A model generated the notes under the pieces. The model saw nothing but the letters and a program-made list of their open reading frames with translations. It had not been told where the DNA came from and ran no database searches. The position numbers and the translations under genes are program-made. DNA of 64,000 nt from Bacteroidota bacterium (GTDB lineage: Bacteria; Bacteroidota; Bacteroidia; AKYH767-A; OLB10), in NCBI GenBank assembly GCA_024643795.1, contig JAHEMF010000007.1, positions 21,358 through 85,357 on the forward strand, given 5' to 3'. Each line of letters opens with the position of its first letter. Within the stretch, counting starts at the first letter, position 1. This document shows positions 41,715-51,149 of the stretch, one piece after another.

Positions 41715-44519
41715 TTAGTTTTTGAGGTTTTCAGAGGGAATTGTGAGGTTGATACTCAGGTAATAAAGGCTGCCAACCAATGGGCCTCCGTAAACTTCAT
41801 AGTGTTTGTTATCCAGAATGTTAGAGCCCCCTACTTTGAACATCAGATTACCATTCATAAATTTATAATTAACCTGTGCGTCAAGTACCCCAAATGATTC
41901 TATATACCCGGTAAATTGTGGAGAGCCTTCATATTGATACCCTTCAACCCATTTAAAGTTTACAGCAAAGCCAAAGTTATTGATGTCGCGACCGTTGAAT
42001 CCTACATTAAATTTATGTTCCGGTGTATTAAATGCCGGTATAAGCGGATCGGTAGAACCATGCCTGTCTAGTTTGTTCCATGAATAGTTGGTTATAAGGG
42101 CATAATACTTACCCAAATAGTAGTTCAGCCCAACTGATAAGCCTGAAGTGGTTACCCTGTCGGGGGAGTTTGTGGCTACACGCACTGCGTTGTTGAATGT
42201 TAATGTTTTACCAACACCGGGGTAGGTGAGGGTATCTATATCGGCTCCAAGTTTGTAACCAATGAAGTTGTCATACCAACTGTAATAAGCACTTATGTCA
42301 AAATATAATTTATTGCTAAGTGTAGTGCGATAGCCTAACTCAAGCGTTTTTACCTCTTCAGGTACTACAGGATCAACATCAAAATATTCAAGTGTGTCGA
42401 ACTTGCTGTTGTAATCGTAAAAGTTAATCAACGACTCTATGGTAACAAGGTCTTTGTATCCATCTTTATTACCGATGAGTATGGCACGACCCACAGGATA
42501 ATAAAGGTATTGGTCGGCGAGAGTTGGGTTTCTGATGGCAGATGACATAGATACTCTTATAACCTGTCGTTCATCCGGCAGGTAAACAGCTGATAGTGCA
42601 GGTGAGAAGAGGTATTCAAAATTCTCGTTCTTATCTACGCGGCCCGACAGATTAATTTTTAGTTTTTTATCAAAGAATTTTTTTTCGATCCCGCTGTATA
42701 CACCGTATTCATTATTCTCAACCTTAACTCCGGAAGTGTCGCTAAAAATTGTGCCGTCTGAACTTGGTCTGTACATTCTCATGTTACCTCCTACAACAAT
42801 ATCCATAAAGGATGGTGTGAATTTGTATTCACCATGCACATGATAAAGTGCGGACTTGTCATAGAACCTTGAGCCACCTTCACTAAAAGAACGACGGCTG
42901 GTTATGCTGGCAAAAGCAGTGTCGAACTGATATGTACCGGGCTCAAGAAAAGGTACGGCAGTGCTTGGAAGGAATCCTATACCATTTGCAAATGCCTGTG
43001 TTAAATCGTGGTAGTACACCAGAGTGTCATAATAGTTGTTGTACAAGAAAGGGTTGATGGCAGCAGTGAATTGTTCAAAGGTTGGGTAGTCCGCAGGTTT
43101 TGGATAACCGGGTAGTGAGGTAATGTTATTCTTAACATTGATATTCCAATAGTTTTCATAATCACGGTACCACTTGCTATTATCTTTAGCTGATTCCTGT
43201 AATAACAGGGCGGTGAAAAATGCATCATAAGAGTTGCCTGCATCTTCATTAGTGGCATATGCTCTGATAAACCATTTATCTTTATTACGTATTTCTATTC
43301 TGTTCTGGTAAAACTGGACATCTCGTAATGAATACCTGTTGTCGCCTTGATATATTGTTGATCCTGTTCCAAAATTTGACGCAAGTATCACTTCAACTTC
43401 AGGTTTTATCCTATAATGAAATGAGGCTCCCAATTTCAGATTCTCTGTATTATAATCAACCAGATCTTTTTCTTTGTATCCTTTGCGGGATATTACACCA
43501 AAACCCGGGAATTGAAATGAACTTTGACTTTGATCGAATCCATTCTGGTATTCATCACCATAAATATTTACAGCATCATAACCACCCGGGTTGTTTTCAT
43601 CGGAACGTGACTGAGGAGTAGCGGTTAAGTTATCAGCTTCCCAATCATCAACATTTAAATAATAGATATTGAGTTTGTATGCAAATTTATCCTCTCCATT
43701 CTTGTTTTTTATGACATCAGCAAAGCGGATTGCATTTTCGATCATATTTCGGCTGCCGATCTTAAACATAGCTTCAAGCCCTGGAGTAACGAATGGGTCT
43801 TTCGTGGTCATGCTTATAACTCCATTGAAAGCGTTTGGACCGTAATATGCTGAGCTTGCACCCACCACAAGATCAACTTTGTTCACATCAAGTTCCGAAG
43901 CTCCAAGGAAGTTACCTAAAGAAAAATTTAATCCTGGTGAAGCATTATCTACTCCGTCAATTATCTGTAGTGAACGTACGGGTGATGTGCTGTTGAATCC
44001 TCGTGTGTTAATTATTTTGAAACCAATGGATGCTGAAGTGAGATCCACGCCTTTTAGAGCACCCAAGCCTTCATAAAAACTGGCTGCAGGTGTTTCTTTG
44101 ATTGCCAATACATCCATCGATTCAATGGTGAGAGGTGCTTCCTTTTGTTTTTCTGAAATTCTGCTGCCTACTACTTCAACATCTTTAAGTAAGACCTTAT
44201 CGGTCTTCATTTTTATTGAAACAGGTGTTGAGTTTTTAATTTCAATATCCTGCAAAATATATCCAAGGTAGGAAACCTGAATTGTTACCGGGTGTTCTTG
44301 TACTTTGATCGTGAATTTTCCATCAATATCAGTTTGTGTTCCGGTAGTTGTTCCTTTTAATATAACATTTGCACCAATGAGAGCTTCTCCTGTTACTGCA
44401 TCAACTACTTTTCCGGTTACCTGATTCTGCGCTTGTGCTGAACAAAAAAAACAGGTCACCAATTGAAACAGGATAAGTAATAGCTTCAGGGGTGGATTGG
44501 TAGTAAAATTCGTCCTCAT
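41715..44519 (-). CDS. TonB-dependent outer-membrane receptor
   Basis: A 934-residue receptor: signal peptide (1-31), a carboxypeptidase-regulatory-like domain (about 33-115, VTGKVVDAVTGEALIGANV), plug domain (about 135-245) and a C-terminal 22-strand-type beta barrel. Unlike Sus-type systems there is no SusD gene next to it. The gene downstream encodes the secreted hydrolase-like protein, so the two may act together, substrate unknown. A perfect -7 element lies 19 bases upstream. The C terminus ends SENLKN, without the common terminal aromatic residue. Confidence 0.92.
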   Translation of the reverse strand: MRTNFTTNPPLKLLLILFQLVTCFFCSAQAQNQVTGKVVDAVTGEALIGANVILKGTTTGTQTDIDGKFTIKVQEHPVTIQVSYLGYILQDIEIKNSTPVSIKMKTDKVLLKDVEVVGSRISEKQKEAPLTIESMDVLAIKETPAASFYEGLGALKGVDLTSASIGFKIINTRGFNSTSPVRSLQIIDGVDNASPGLNFSLGNFLGASELDVNKVDLVVGASSAYYGPNAFNGVISMTTKDPFVTPGLEAMFKIGSRNMIENAIRFADVIKNKNGEDKFAYKLNIYYLNVDDWEADNLTATPQSRSDENNPGGYDAVNIYGDEYQNGFDQSQSSFQFPGFGVISRKGYKEKDLVDYNTENLKLGASFHYRIKPEVEVILASNFGTGSTIYQGDNRYSLRDVQFYQNRIEIRNKDKWFIRAYATNEDAGNSYDAFFTALLLQESAKDNSKWYRDYENYWNINVKNNITSLPGYPKPADYPTFEQFTAAINPFLYNNYYDTLVYYHDLTQAFANGIGFLPSTAVPFLEPGTYQFDTAFASITSRRSFSEGGSRFYDKSALYHVHGEYKFTPSFMDIVVGGNMRMYRPSSDGTIFSDTSGVKVENNEYGVYSGIEKKFFDKKLKINLSGRVDKNENFEYLFSPALSAVYLPDERQVIRVSMSSAIRNPTLADQYLYYPVGRAILIGNKDGYKDLVTIESLINFYDYNSKFDTLEYFDVDPVVPEEVKTLELGYRTTLSNKLYFDISAYYSWYDNFIGYKLGADIDTLTYPGVGKTLTFNNAVRVATNSPDRVTTSGLSVGLNYYLGKYYALITNYSWNKLDRHGSTDPLIPAFNTPEHKFNVGFNGRDINNFGFAVNFKWVEGYQYEGSPQFTGYIESFGVLDAQVNYKFMNGNLMFKVGGSNILDNKHYEVYGGPLVGSLYYLSINLTIPSENLKN

Positions 44520-44538
44520 ATGTTATGATTTACTCTTT

Positions 44539-44546
44539 CAAAAATA
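44539..44546 (-). promoter_or_regulatory. -7 element (TATTTTTG) of the TonB receptor gene
   Basis: Exact TAnnTTTG on the minus strand, 19 bases before the ATG at 44519. Confidence 0.55.
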
Positions 44547-44609
44547 AGATTATTTATGAATCAATGAAATGTCCTATAAGGATTGCGAAAGCTAAGAAAA
44601 CTCTGGGAT

Positions 44610-47600
44610 CTATTGTTTCTGGGACTTTCTGAAAAGTTCGCCAATGGTATTAAAGTCCTGGCGATAAAGAATACCAACACCCTGTGTGTATGGTGAGTTG
44701 TAAGAGTTTGTGAGGGTATTTGTGATGGTTCGATTAAAGGCTTTAAATCGGAACCTTCCATCTTTACTCACCTTATATTCAACATTAAAGTCTCCAATAA
44801 TGTCAGAAGTGTTCTCTGAGTTACTGCTGGAGGCATTATTGCCGGCTACGCCGAAGTTGCCATCGATAGTAACCCTGTCGTTAAAGAGTTGAGTTGATAA
44901 TATGATCTCCAGTTCTTCCTGACTAAATGCATCGCCTGCTCTGTAGTTGACCCCTATATCAAATGCATCGCTGATCTGGGATCCCCACACACTAAGTTGT
45001 TGAGATAATAATTCAGTTGCATTCGCACTTACACTGTTGGTGGATGTTCCAACAAATTCCACATCATCAGCTTTGGAAAACCTACCCAATACCAGCAGGC
45101 TCATGGTTTGTTTACTCAGTTCTTGTTCTGAATTGATGTATCTGTTAACTAATGATTCTGTAAAAGGGTCTGCATCAGGGATTTCAATATCAAAGCTTAT
45201 TTCAGGGTTGAATAGTTCTTCTTTAATGTTCAGCAAAACCTGAACGGGTATTCTGCTTTTGTAGGCTGTATCCTGAATTAGATCGTACAAGCTGGCTTTG
45301 AGTTTATATTTTCCCTGCAAATTAACAATGGCATCATAGGGTGATCCGGTCCAGCTTATAGTTCCACCATCTTCAATAATAAATTTTTTATTGATCACAT
45401 TTTGTAGTGTGAACAGGTAGTCGCCTGATGAGATCACATAATTGCCTTGTATATTGAAATTGGCAAAGCGATCGATAACGATCCTCAGGTCACCTGAGCC
45501 ACGACCTTTCATTACGTCTCCGATCTTTGAATCAAAGATCAATTGAACTATGGCATCATTGGTGGCTTCAAGATCCATTACAACTTCAACACCAATATTT
45601 TCTGGTTTATTTTCTTTTTTTGGAAGGTTTTCTTCCTGATGACTTACAAAATTGATAAAAGAGCTTCCTGTTACTTCTGAAGGATTAGAAAGAGGAATGA
45701 ATAATTCTGTGTTTTTTTCTGTTCGCAAGCTCATATTGAACTTCACAAGATCAAAAGGCCCTGTGATTTTAATAGTTCCGGAAGTAAATGCAGTTCCATA
45801 AAATAATTCGTTGTCTTTATATGTGGTATTAAGCGCCTGAAAGTTGTTAGCTTTAATATTAAGGTCCAGTCGCATATCCTTAAAGTGATCGTGTAGTATT
45901 GCGCCCTTAACATATGCGGTGTTGCCATACATGTCGTTCACCTTTACATCATTGAACTCAATTTTGCCATTCGAAAGCTGAACCTCATCAGCGATACTAT
46001 ACCTTGTTTGCAGATAGTCAACTATGAATGAGGTTTTTTGCAGGCGTACAGAACCTGTTATAATCGGTTTCTTGGAAGTTCCGGTTAGCCTGAGTTTCCC
46101 CCTTGCAAGCCCACGAACTTCCGACATTACACCATCAAGGTAACTGGCGAAAGTGTGTAATTCGGTTTTGTCAAGTTCGATATCAAAATCAAGAGAATCT
46201 TTATCATTTCCGGCATAATAGATCCCATCAACCTTTATATTCTTTTCTCCACCTTTATCAATGCTTCCCTTGACATCTACAATTTGTGATTCTGTATCGT
46301 AAGAAAAGTTTAAATCAGCATTGCCCAATGTGTCATAGTTTAATGATAACTCTTCAACTCTAAGGTTTGAATTGATTCCGGGTGTTTCCATGAGACCGGC
46401 CAGTTTAATATTGCCATCGGCTTTACCGGTCGCATGAATTTTAATTATGTGAAGGATTGGGTTGAATCTTTCTAGTTGAAAATTTTCAAATCCAATTGTT
46501 ATAACATCTTTTTGATTTGGAGAAATTACGCCATCCAACAATAACGACTCTTTATTATTATGTAGCCTCCAATTAGAGAAACTTACTTTTTCCGGATCAA
46601 AAATTGCTACATTATTATTGTCGAATATCCATTTATATGAATCAAGAGTTATGTCAGAATCAAAAATGTTCAAAACAACCACGTTGTTCTCGTGGTAATT
46701 TGTTTTTCCTGTCACAGAAATACTGGTTTTATTCGAATCAGGTGCGTGTGCTGAGATGGTGAAATCGGATTGTTGTTTGTTTGTGCTGGCAAGCACTTTC
46801 AGGTTGTTGATGTGTGTTGTATCGCTTATGACAATGTTTTTTATCCATGAATCAAAATATAGCTTATTGTCATGAATGTAAGAGTCGATCAATACATCAT
46901 TCATGTCAGCTTCAGCATATGAAATCTGATCTGATTTCAACTGGAGGTATAATTGTTCTTCGTTATTATCATATCCGCCGGCTATAGTAGTTCCGTTTTC
47001 TATCCTTAGCTGGGGCATGAAAATCTTGAACAGGTCATCTGTTTCTTTTAAGGTGATACTATAATTAAAATTGAGTGACCTTTTATTCTCCGAATTAAGT
47101 TCTGATTTGTATACTGGTAAATAACTGTTCAAATATCCGTCTATGATAGGCAGAAGATCGTACGTGTAATAAACACCGTTAATACTAAAATCAAATAAGG
47201 GAGATTCTATAGAAGCTTGTTTACTCAGTCCTGTTTTGTCTGCCACATAATGAATACTATCTACATACAATTCGTTTTCCAATTCACTGTAATAGAAGTC
47301 TGTTACAACAATAGATCCTGTTAATGCGCTTAATTCATCACCTGAAGCCTTTATCTCCGTATATAATGATAAACAGCTTGAAGGATCTCTGTTTAGAAGA
47401 TTTAGTTTTGCCAGATGAGCTGATTGTATAGAAGCCGTGAAGTTGTATACAGGAATTTCATCTGTATAGTCGATCAGACCGGAAAAATCAAGTGTGAGGT
47501 TTGAATCTCTCACTGAAAAATACCCGTTGAATTTCTGAGAATTAAAAGTGCCATCTACCTGTAGGTCAGTGTAATGGTATCCTCTGAATTCAAAATACTG

Positions 47601-48983
47601 TATGGCGCCTTCCATAGAGGCATTTGCACTTGATATACTCATACCCTTACCCTCAACTTTTGCATTGAAGGAAGTTCTTCCAAGCACATTTTCTGATCCT
47701 GTAAGTTTTCCCACGTTAAAGTCGAACGCTGATAGATGGCCACTATAACTATTTTTTGCAGGGTCATTGGTAAGTTTCAAATTGATATCGGACGATAAAC
47801 TCCCGAGATCGGATTTAATATTTCCAAATGCTACGAAGTCATTAAGGAATCCGGTGAACTTCCCTGAGAATGATACAACTCCCAGTGAAGCAAAACTGTT
47901 TGGAAGTTCGACATGTTTTCCGCTTTCAAATGGAGGAAGAGGAAAGGATTCAATATCGGTTGTGCTTACCATTAAGTTTTGTGCAACCAGATCTATAAAT
48001 GATTCTTCAAGATCAGGCAGACCGGAGATATTTACATCACCCTTGAACAAGGTATTTACTCCATAAGTAAGTGAAATATTTTTTGCCTTTAATTGATCCA
48101 CAGTTCCTTTAACCCTTCCCTCGATACCAGCAACCCGATTCATTCCCTGGAGCTGAGGTGCAAAATATGCCAGGTCATTCGAGGAGACTGTAGTTTGATT
48201 GAAGATAGCGTTGAACCTGACATTTGATATAAAATCACTAAAGTCATTAAAATCATCATACATGAATGTGAGGTCGCAACCGATGTTTGTTTCGTCAGTA
48301 TTTATCAATAATCCCTGAAAATGCATTTTAACAGGACTGATGGAGGCCTGCGTTTCGAAATATGATAATTTGAATCCGGATTTATCTTTTAATGATAAAT
48401 TATCTACATCAAAGTATGTTGTGTCTGATTCGATTCTGAAGTTGCTGACCTGGATATTAAGGTCATGTAAACTGATGTCATTAAAATCAATTCCAAATGA
48501 TGATTCATGTTCTAAAACTGAAACAGGTTGGTAATCGAATCGAAAGTTGCTTAGGGTTACTTCGCCCGGATCAAATTGCAATGGGTCAGATGATTTCTTG
48601 CCTGAACCCTGATCAAAATATTCTGTGATGAAATTAAAATTCAAGTTTTCCTCATTCGGATAGCGTTTAATGCGTACAACTCCATTTTCTAACTCTACAT
48701 CTTCAAGAAAAAGTTTGTTGCTTCTGAAGGGAAGGATATTGATATTAGAAATTATTTCCTGCGTGTACAAAAGGGTGTCGCCATGCAGATCTTCAACGTA
48801 CAGTCCATTTATTTGAAGCTTGTTGAAGAATCTGATATCAATAGCTTCTACGGTTACAACTGTTTTTAGCTCGCTAGATAGCCATTCTGCAACTTTAGAA
48901 ACAATGTATGTTTGAACAACAGGAGTACGGATGGCAAAAATAAATGCAATAACCAGGATCAGAAATCCCAGAATCGCATACAT
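44610..48983 (-). CDS. tamB: TamB-like translocation and assembly module / inter-membrane lipid-transport protein (DUF490)
   Basis: A 1457-residue AsmA-like/TamB protein: an N-terminal membrane helix (about 4-22), a very long repetitive beta region across the periplasm, and a C-terminal DUF490 domain (about 1000-1457) with SPYDAIVNLQGKYKLKASLYD and PVQVLLNIKEELFNPEISFD. It is thought to help outer-membrane protein assembly or phospholipid passage. No tamA is adjacent. ATG 48983 is the only standard start, but the frame stays open for 20 codons upstream and encodes a basic stretch; see findings. It diverges from tsaD. Confidence 0.9.
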   Translation of the reverse strand: MYAILGFLILVIAFIFAIRTPVVQTYIVSKVAEWLSSELKTVVTVEAIDIRFFNKLQINGLYVEDLHGDTLLYTQEIISNINILPFRSNKLFLEDVELENGVVRIKRYPNEENLNFNFITEYFDQGSGKKSSDPLQFDPGEVTLSNFRFDYQPVSVLEHESSFGIDFNDISLHDLNIQVSNFRIESDTTYFDVDNLSLKDKSGFKLSYFETQASISPVKMHFQGLLINTDETNIGCDLTFMYDDFNDFSDFISNVRFNAIFNQTTVSSNDLAYFAPQLQGMNRVAGIEGRVKGTVDQLKAKNISLTYGVNTLFKGDVNISGLPDLEESFIDLVAQNLMVSTTDIESFPLPPFESGKHVELPNSFASLGVVSFSGKFTGFLNDFVAFGNIKSDLGSLSSDINLKLTNDPAKNSYSGHLSAFDFNVGKLTGSENVLGRTSFNAKVEGKGMSISSANASMEGAIQYFEFRGYHYTDLQVDGTFNSQKFNGYFSVRDSNLTLDFSGLIDYTDEIPVYNFTASIQSAHLAKLNLLNRDPSSCLSLYTEIKASGDELSALTGSIVVTDFYYSELENELYVDSIHYVADKTGLSKQASIESPLFDFSINGVYYTYDLLPIIDGYLNSYLPVYKSELNSENKRSLNFNYSITLKETDDLFKIFMPQLRIENGTTIAGGYDNNEEQLYLQLKSDQISYAEADMNDVLIDSYIHDNKLYFDSWIKNIVISDTTHINNLKVLASTNKQQSDFTISAHAPDSNKTSISVTGKTNYHENNVVVLNIFDSDITLDSYKWIFDNNNVAIFDPEKVSFSNWRLHNNKESLLLDGVISPNQKDVITIGFENFQLERFNPILHIIKIHATGKADGNIKLAGLMETPGINSNLRVEELSLNYDTLGNADLNFSYDTESQIVDVKGSIDKGGEKNIKVDGIYYAGNDKDSLDFDIELDKTELHTFASYLDGVMSEVRGLARGKLRLTGTSKKPIITGSVRLQKTSFIVDYLQTRYSIADEVQLSNGKIEFNDVKVNDMYGNTAYVKGAILHDHFKDMRLDLNIKANNFQALNTTYKDNELFYGTAFTSGTIKITGPFDLVKFNMSLRTEKNTELFIPLSNPSEVTGSSFINFVSHQEENLPKKENKPENIGVEVVMDLEATNDAIVQLIFDSKIGDVMKGRGSGDLRIVIDRFANFNIQGNYVISSGDYLFTLQNVINKKFIIEDGGTISWTGSPYDAIVNLQGKYKLKASLYDLIQDTAYKSRIPVQVLLNIKEELFNPEISFDIEIPDADPFTESLVNRYINSEQELSKQTMSLLVLGRFSKADDVEFVGTSTNSVSANATELLSQQLSVWGSQISDAFDIGVNYRAGDAFSQEELEIILSTQLFNDRVTIDGNFGVAGNNASSSNSENTSDIIGDFNVEYKVSKDGRFRFKAFNRTITNTLTNSYNSPYTQGVGILYRQDFNTIGELFRKSQKQ

Positions 48984-49054
48984 GATTATTTTGAAGAGCC
49001 GTTTGATGTAAAAACTAATTTTTCTGTTACTAAGATGTAATTCCTAATTCAACT

Positions 49055-49062
49055 TACTTTTG
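49055..49062 (+). promoter_or_regulatory. -7 element (TACTTTTG) directly before tsaD
   Basis: Exact TAnnTTTG ending 7 bases before the tsaD ATG, so the predicted mRNA is leaderless. Confidence 0.5.
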
Positions 49063-49069
49063 TGCCTGA

Positions 49070-50101
49070 ATGAATAAACCATGTTACATATTGGCTATTG
49101 AATCATCCTGCGATGAAACTTCTGCTGCTGTGAGTAACAAAGGCAAAATTCTTGCCAATGTGATCGCAGGTCAGAAAGTTCATGAGGCCTATGGAGGAGT
49201 AGTACCTGAATTGGCCTCAAGAGCTCATCAGCAAAATATCATACCCGTTGTAGATCAGGCTCTTAAGGAAGCAAATGTAGCTAAAAATGACCTTCAGGCA
49301 GTTGCTTTTACTAACGGACCAGGGCTTATGGGGTCATTGTTGGTTGGGACTTCCTTTGCCAAGTCATTTGCACTAGCCCTTGGCATTCCTATCATAGAGG
49401 TCAATCACATGCAGGCTCATATATTGGCACTATTTGCCAGCCGCGAAGATGAGGGAGTTGAATACCCTGAGTTCCCTTTTTTGTGCCTCACCGTGTCAGG
49501 AGGTCATACTCAAATAGTGAAAGTTCATGATCATTTGGAAATGGAGGTTCTTGGTCAGACTCTGGATGATGCGGCGGGTGAGGCATTTGACAAGATCGCA
49601 AAGATCCTTGGCCTTCCTTATCCCGGAGGGCCACTCATTGACAAGATGGCTGTCAAGGGTGATCCGGCAAGATTTAAATTCCCTGTAACCCGATTGAGCG
49701 GCCTGAATTTCAGCTTCAGCGGATTAAAAACCGCAGTTCTGTATTTTATTCAGAAACAGCTAAGTATAGACCCGGAATTTATTGATAAAAATCTGGCAGA
49801 CCTTTGTGCCTCGGTACAGCACACCATTGTTGAAAGTTTGGTTATTAAATTGATCGAAGCTGCAGAATCTGAAGGTATTGAGCATATTGGTATTGCCGGA
49901 GGTGTTTCAGCCAACAGTGGCTTAAGATCCAGATTACAGGCTGAAGCCAAAGGAAGGGGCTGGAAACTTTTTATCCCTCCTTTTGAGTTTTGTACCGATA
50001 ATGCAGCAATGATAGCTGTTACAGGATATTATAAGTATCTGAATAAGCAATTCAGTACTCAGGATTCAGCCCCATTTGCCCGTTTTTCAGGGATGAAATA
50101 A
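49070..50101 (+). CDS. tsaD: tRNA N6-adenosine threonylcarbamoyltransferase TsaD
   Basis: A 343-residue TsaD, which with TsaB and TsaE transfers threonylcarbamoyl to A37 of ANN-decoding tRNAs. ILAIESSCDETSAAV (7-21) is the phosphate-1 loop, and the metal-binding HMQAH motif gives His113 and His117. GGHTQIV and GGVSANSGLR near 275-285 are also typical. The start is certain from the N-terminal motif. It is divergent from tamB and next to the promoter of the coiled-coil gene. Confidence 0.97.
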   Translation: MNKPCYILAIESSCDETSAAVSNKGKILANVIAGQKVHEAYGGVVPELASRAHQQNIIPVVDQALKEANVAKNDLQAVAFTNGPGLMGSLLVGTSFAKSFALALGIPIIEVNHMQAHILALFASREDEGVEYPEFPFLCLTVSGGHTQIVKVHDHLEMEVLGQTLDDAAGEAFDKIAKILGLPYPGGPLIDKMAVKGDPARFKFPVTRLSGLNFSFSGLKTAVLYFIQKQLSIDPEFIDKNLADLCASVQHTIVESLVIKLIEAAESEGIEHIGIAGGVSANSGLRSRLQAEAKGRGWKLFIPPFEFCTDNAAMIAVTGYYKYLNKQFSTQDSAPFARFSGMK

Positions 50102-50136
50102 TTTTAGTCATTCCTTTTTATCGTGAATGGGCTTTA

Positions 50137-50144
50137 TACCTTTG
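50137..50144 (+). promoter_or_regulatory. -7 element (TACCTTTG) of the coiled-coil protein gene
   Basis: Exact TAnnTTTG with a TTTT-rich stretch about 18 bases upstream. It lies inside the longer possible reading frame (from 50123), which supports the later start at 50180. Confidence 0.6.
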
Positions 50145-50179
50145 CACACAAATCTAAAATCCAACAGGAAACATTTAAA

Positions 50180-51085
50180 ATGGAAAACAAAAACATTACC
50201 AACGAAAAGAAAAGCGGTAACAACAAATTGTGGCTGATCTTATTCTTAATCGCAGTTATTCTTAACATCTATCAATGGATGGACAAGTCAAGTACGGTTG
50301 AGCGTTATGAAGTTCGGACTGATAGTTTGACAACAATTACAGTTAATCTGGATAAAGAGCTTGATGAGACATATGCAGAGTTGAATCAATACAAGGGAAC
50401 AAGTGAAAGACTTGATTCTCTTCTTCAGGAGGCCAATGAGCAAATTGATCAGCAAAAGGCACGTATTGAGAAACTCATGCGTAATGAGAAAAACCTGAGT
50501 GTACGTAATAAGAAACTGGCAGCGGAACTTGAAGAGTTACAACGACTCAAGAATGAGTACCTTGAAAAGATCGATCAGTTGCTTATTGAAAATCAAAACC
50601 TCAAACGTGCAAATGAGGAGCTAACACAGAAAAATGCTGAAGTTTCCCAAAATCTTGAATCTACAGTTAATCAAGCTTCAGTGTTGAGATCAGAATATTT
50701 GATTTCAAAAGCATACAAAAAACGTAGCAACAGTAAGTACGTAGAGACGGCTTTAGCAAAGCGTACGAATAAGTTAGAGGTTTGTTTTGCGTTGCTTGAT
50801 AATGCAATTGCCAAGGCAGGTGAGAAGAGAGTATATCTTAGGATCGTAGAACCAGGTGGTAAAACATTGGGTAATACAGCTGAAGGTTCTGCCACCTTTA
50901 CAGTTCCGGCAAGTGGAGAGGTTGTTCAATACACATCAATGGAGACAATAACTTACACTAATTCACGTCAGGATCTTTGTCTTAACTGGGCTGATAACGA
51001 AAGAAACTACCCTGCTGGTACTTATGTAATTGAGATCTATGTTGATGGTACATTAAGTGCATCTTCAACACATACTCTGAAATAA
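50180..51085 (+). CDS. Membrane-anchored coiled-coil protein of unknown function
   Basis: The ATG at 50180 (MENKNITNEKK) gives 301 residues. The earlier ATG at 50123 lies upstream of the -7 element. A short basic cytoplasmic N terminus precedes a membrane helix (about 18-34). A long coiled coil (about 55-165, Leu/Glu/Lys-rich heptads) follows, and then a C-terminal beta-rich domain (about 180-301) with a pair of aligned strands (KRVYLRIVEPGGKTLG, TYVIEIYVDGTL). It probably spans the periplasm. I do not recognise the family. It is monocistronic and closed by a terminator shared with lon. Confidence 0.75.
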   Translation: MENKNITNEKKSGNNKLWLILFLIAVILNIYQWMDKSSTVERYEVRTDSLTTITVNLDKELDETYAELNQYKGTSERLDSLLQEANEQIDQQKARIEKLMRNEKNLSVRNKKLAAELEELQRLKNEYLEKIDQLLIENQNLKRANEELTQKNAEVSQNLESTVNQASVLRSEYLISKAYKKRSNSKYVETALAKRTNKLEVCFALLDNAIAKAGEKRVYLRIVEPGGKTLGNTAEGSATFTVPASGEVVQYTSMETITYTNSRQDLCLNWADNERNYPAGTYVIEIYVDGTLSASSTHTLK

Positions 51086-51100
51086 TTCAGCAATACTTTA

Positions 51101-51135
51101 AAAAAGAAAAGGGGCTATTAAGCCCCTTTTCTTTT
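51101..51135. terminator. Bidirectional terminator between the coiled-coil gene and lon
   Basis: Stem GAAAAGGGGCT / AGCCCCTTTTC with an ATTA loop, then TTTT. On the minus strand the mirrored A run gives a T tract for lon. Confidence 0.88.
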
Positions 51136-51149
51136 GATCTATAAATACT

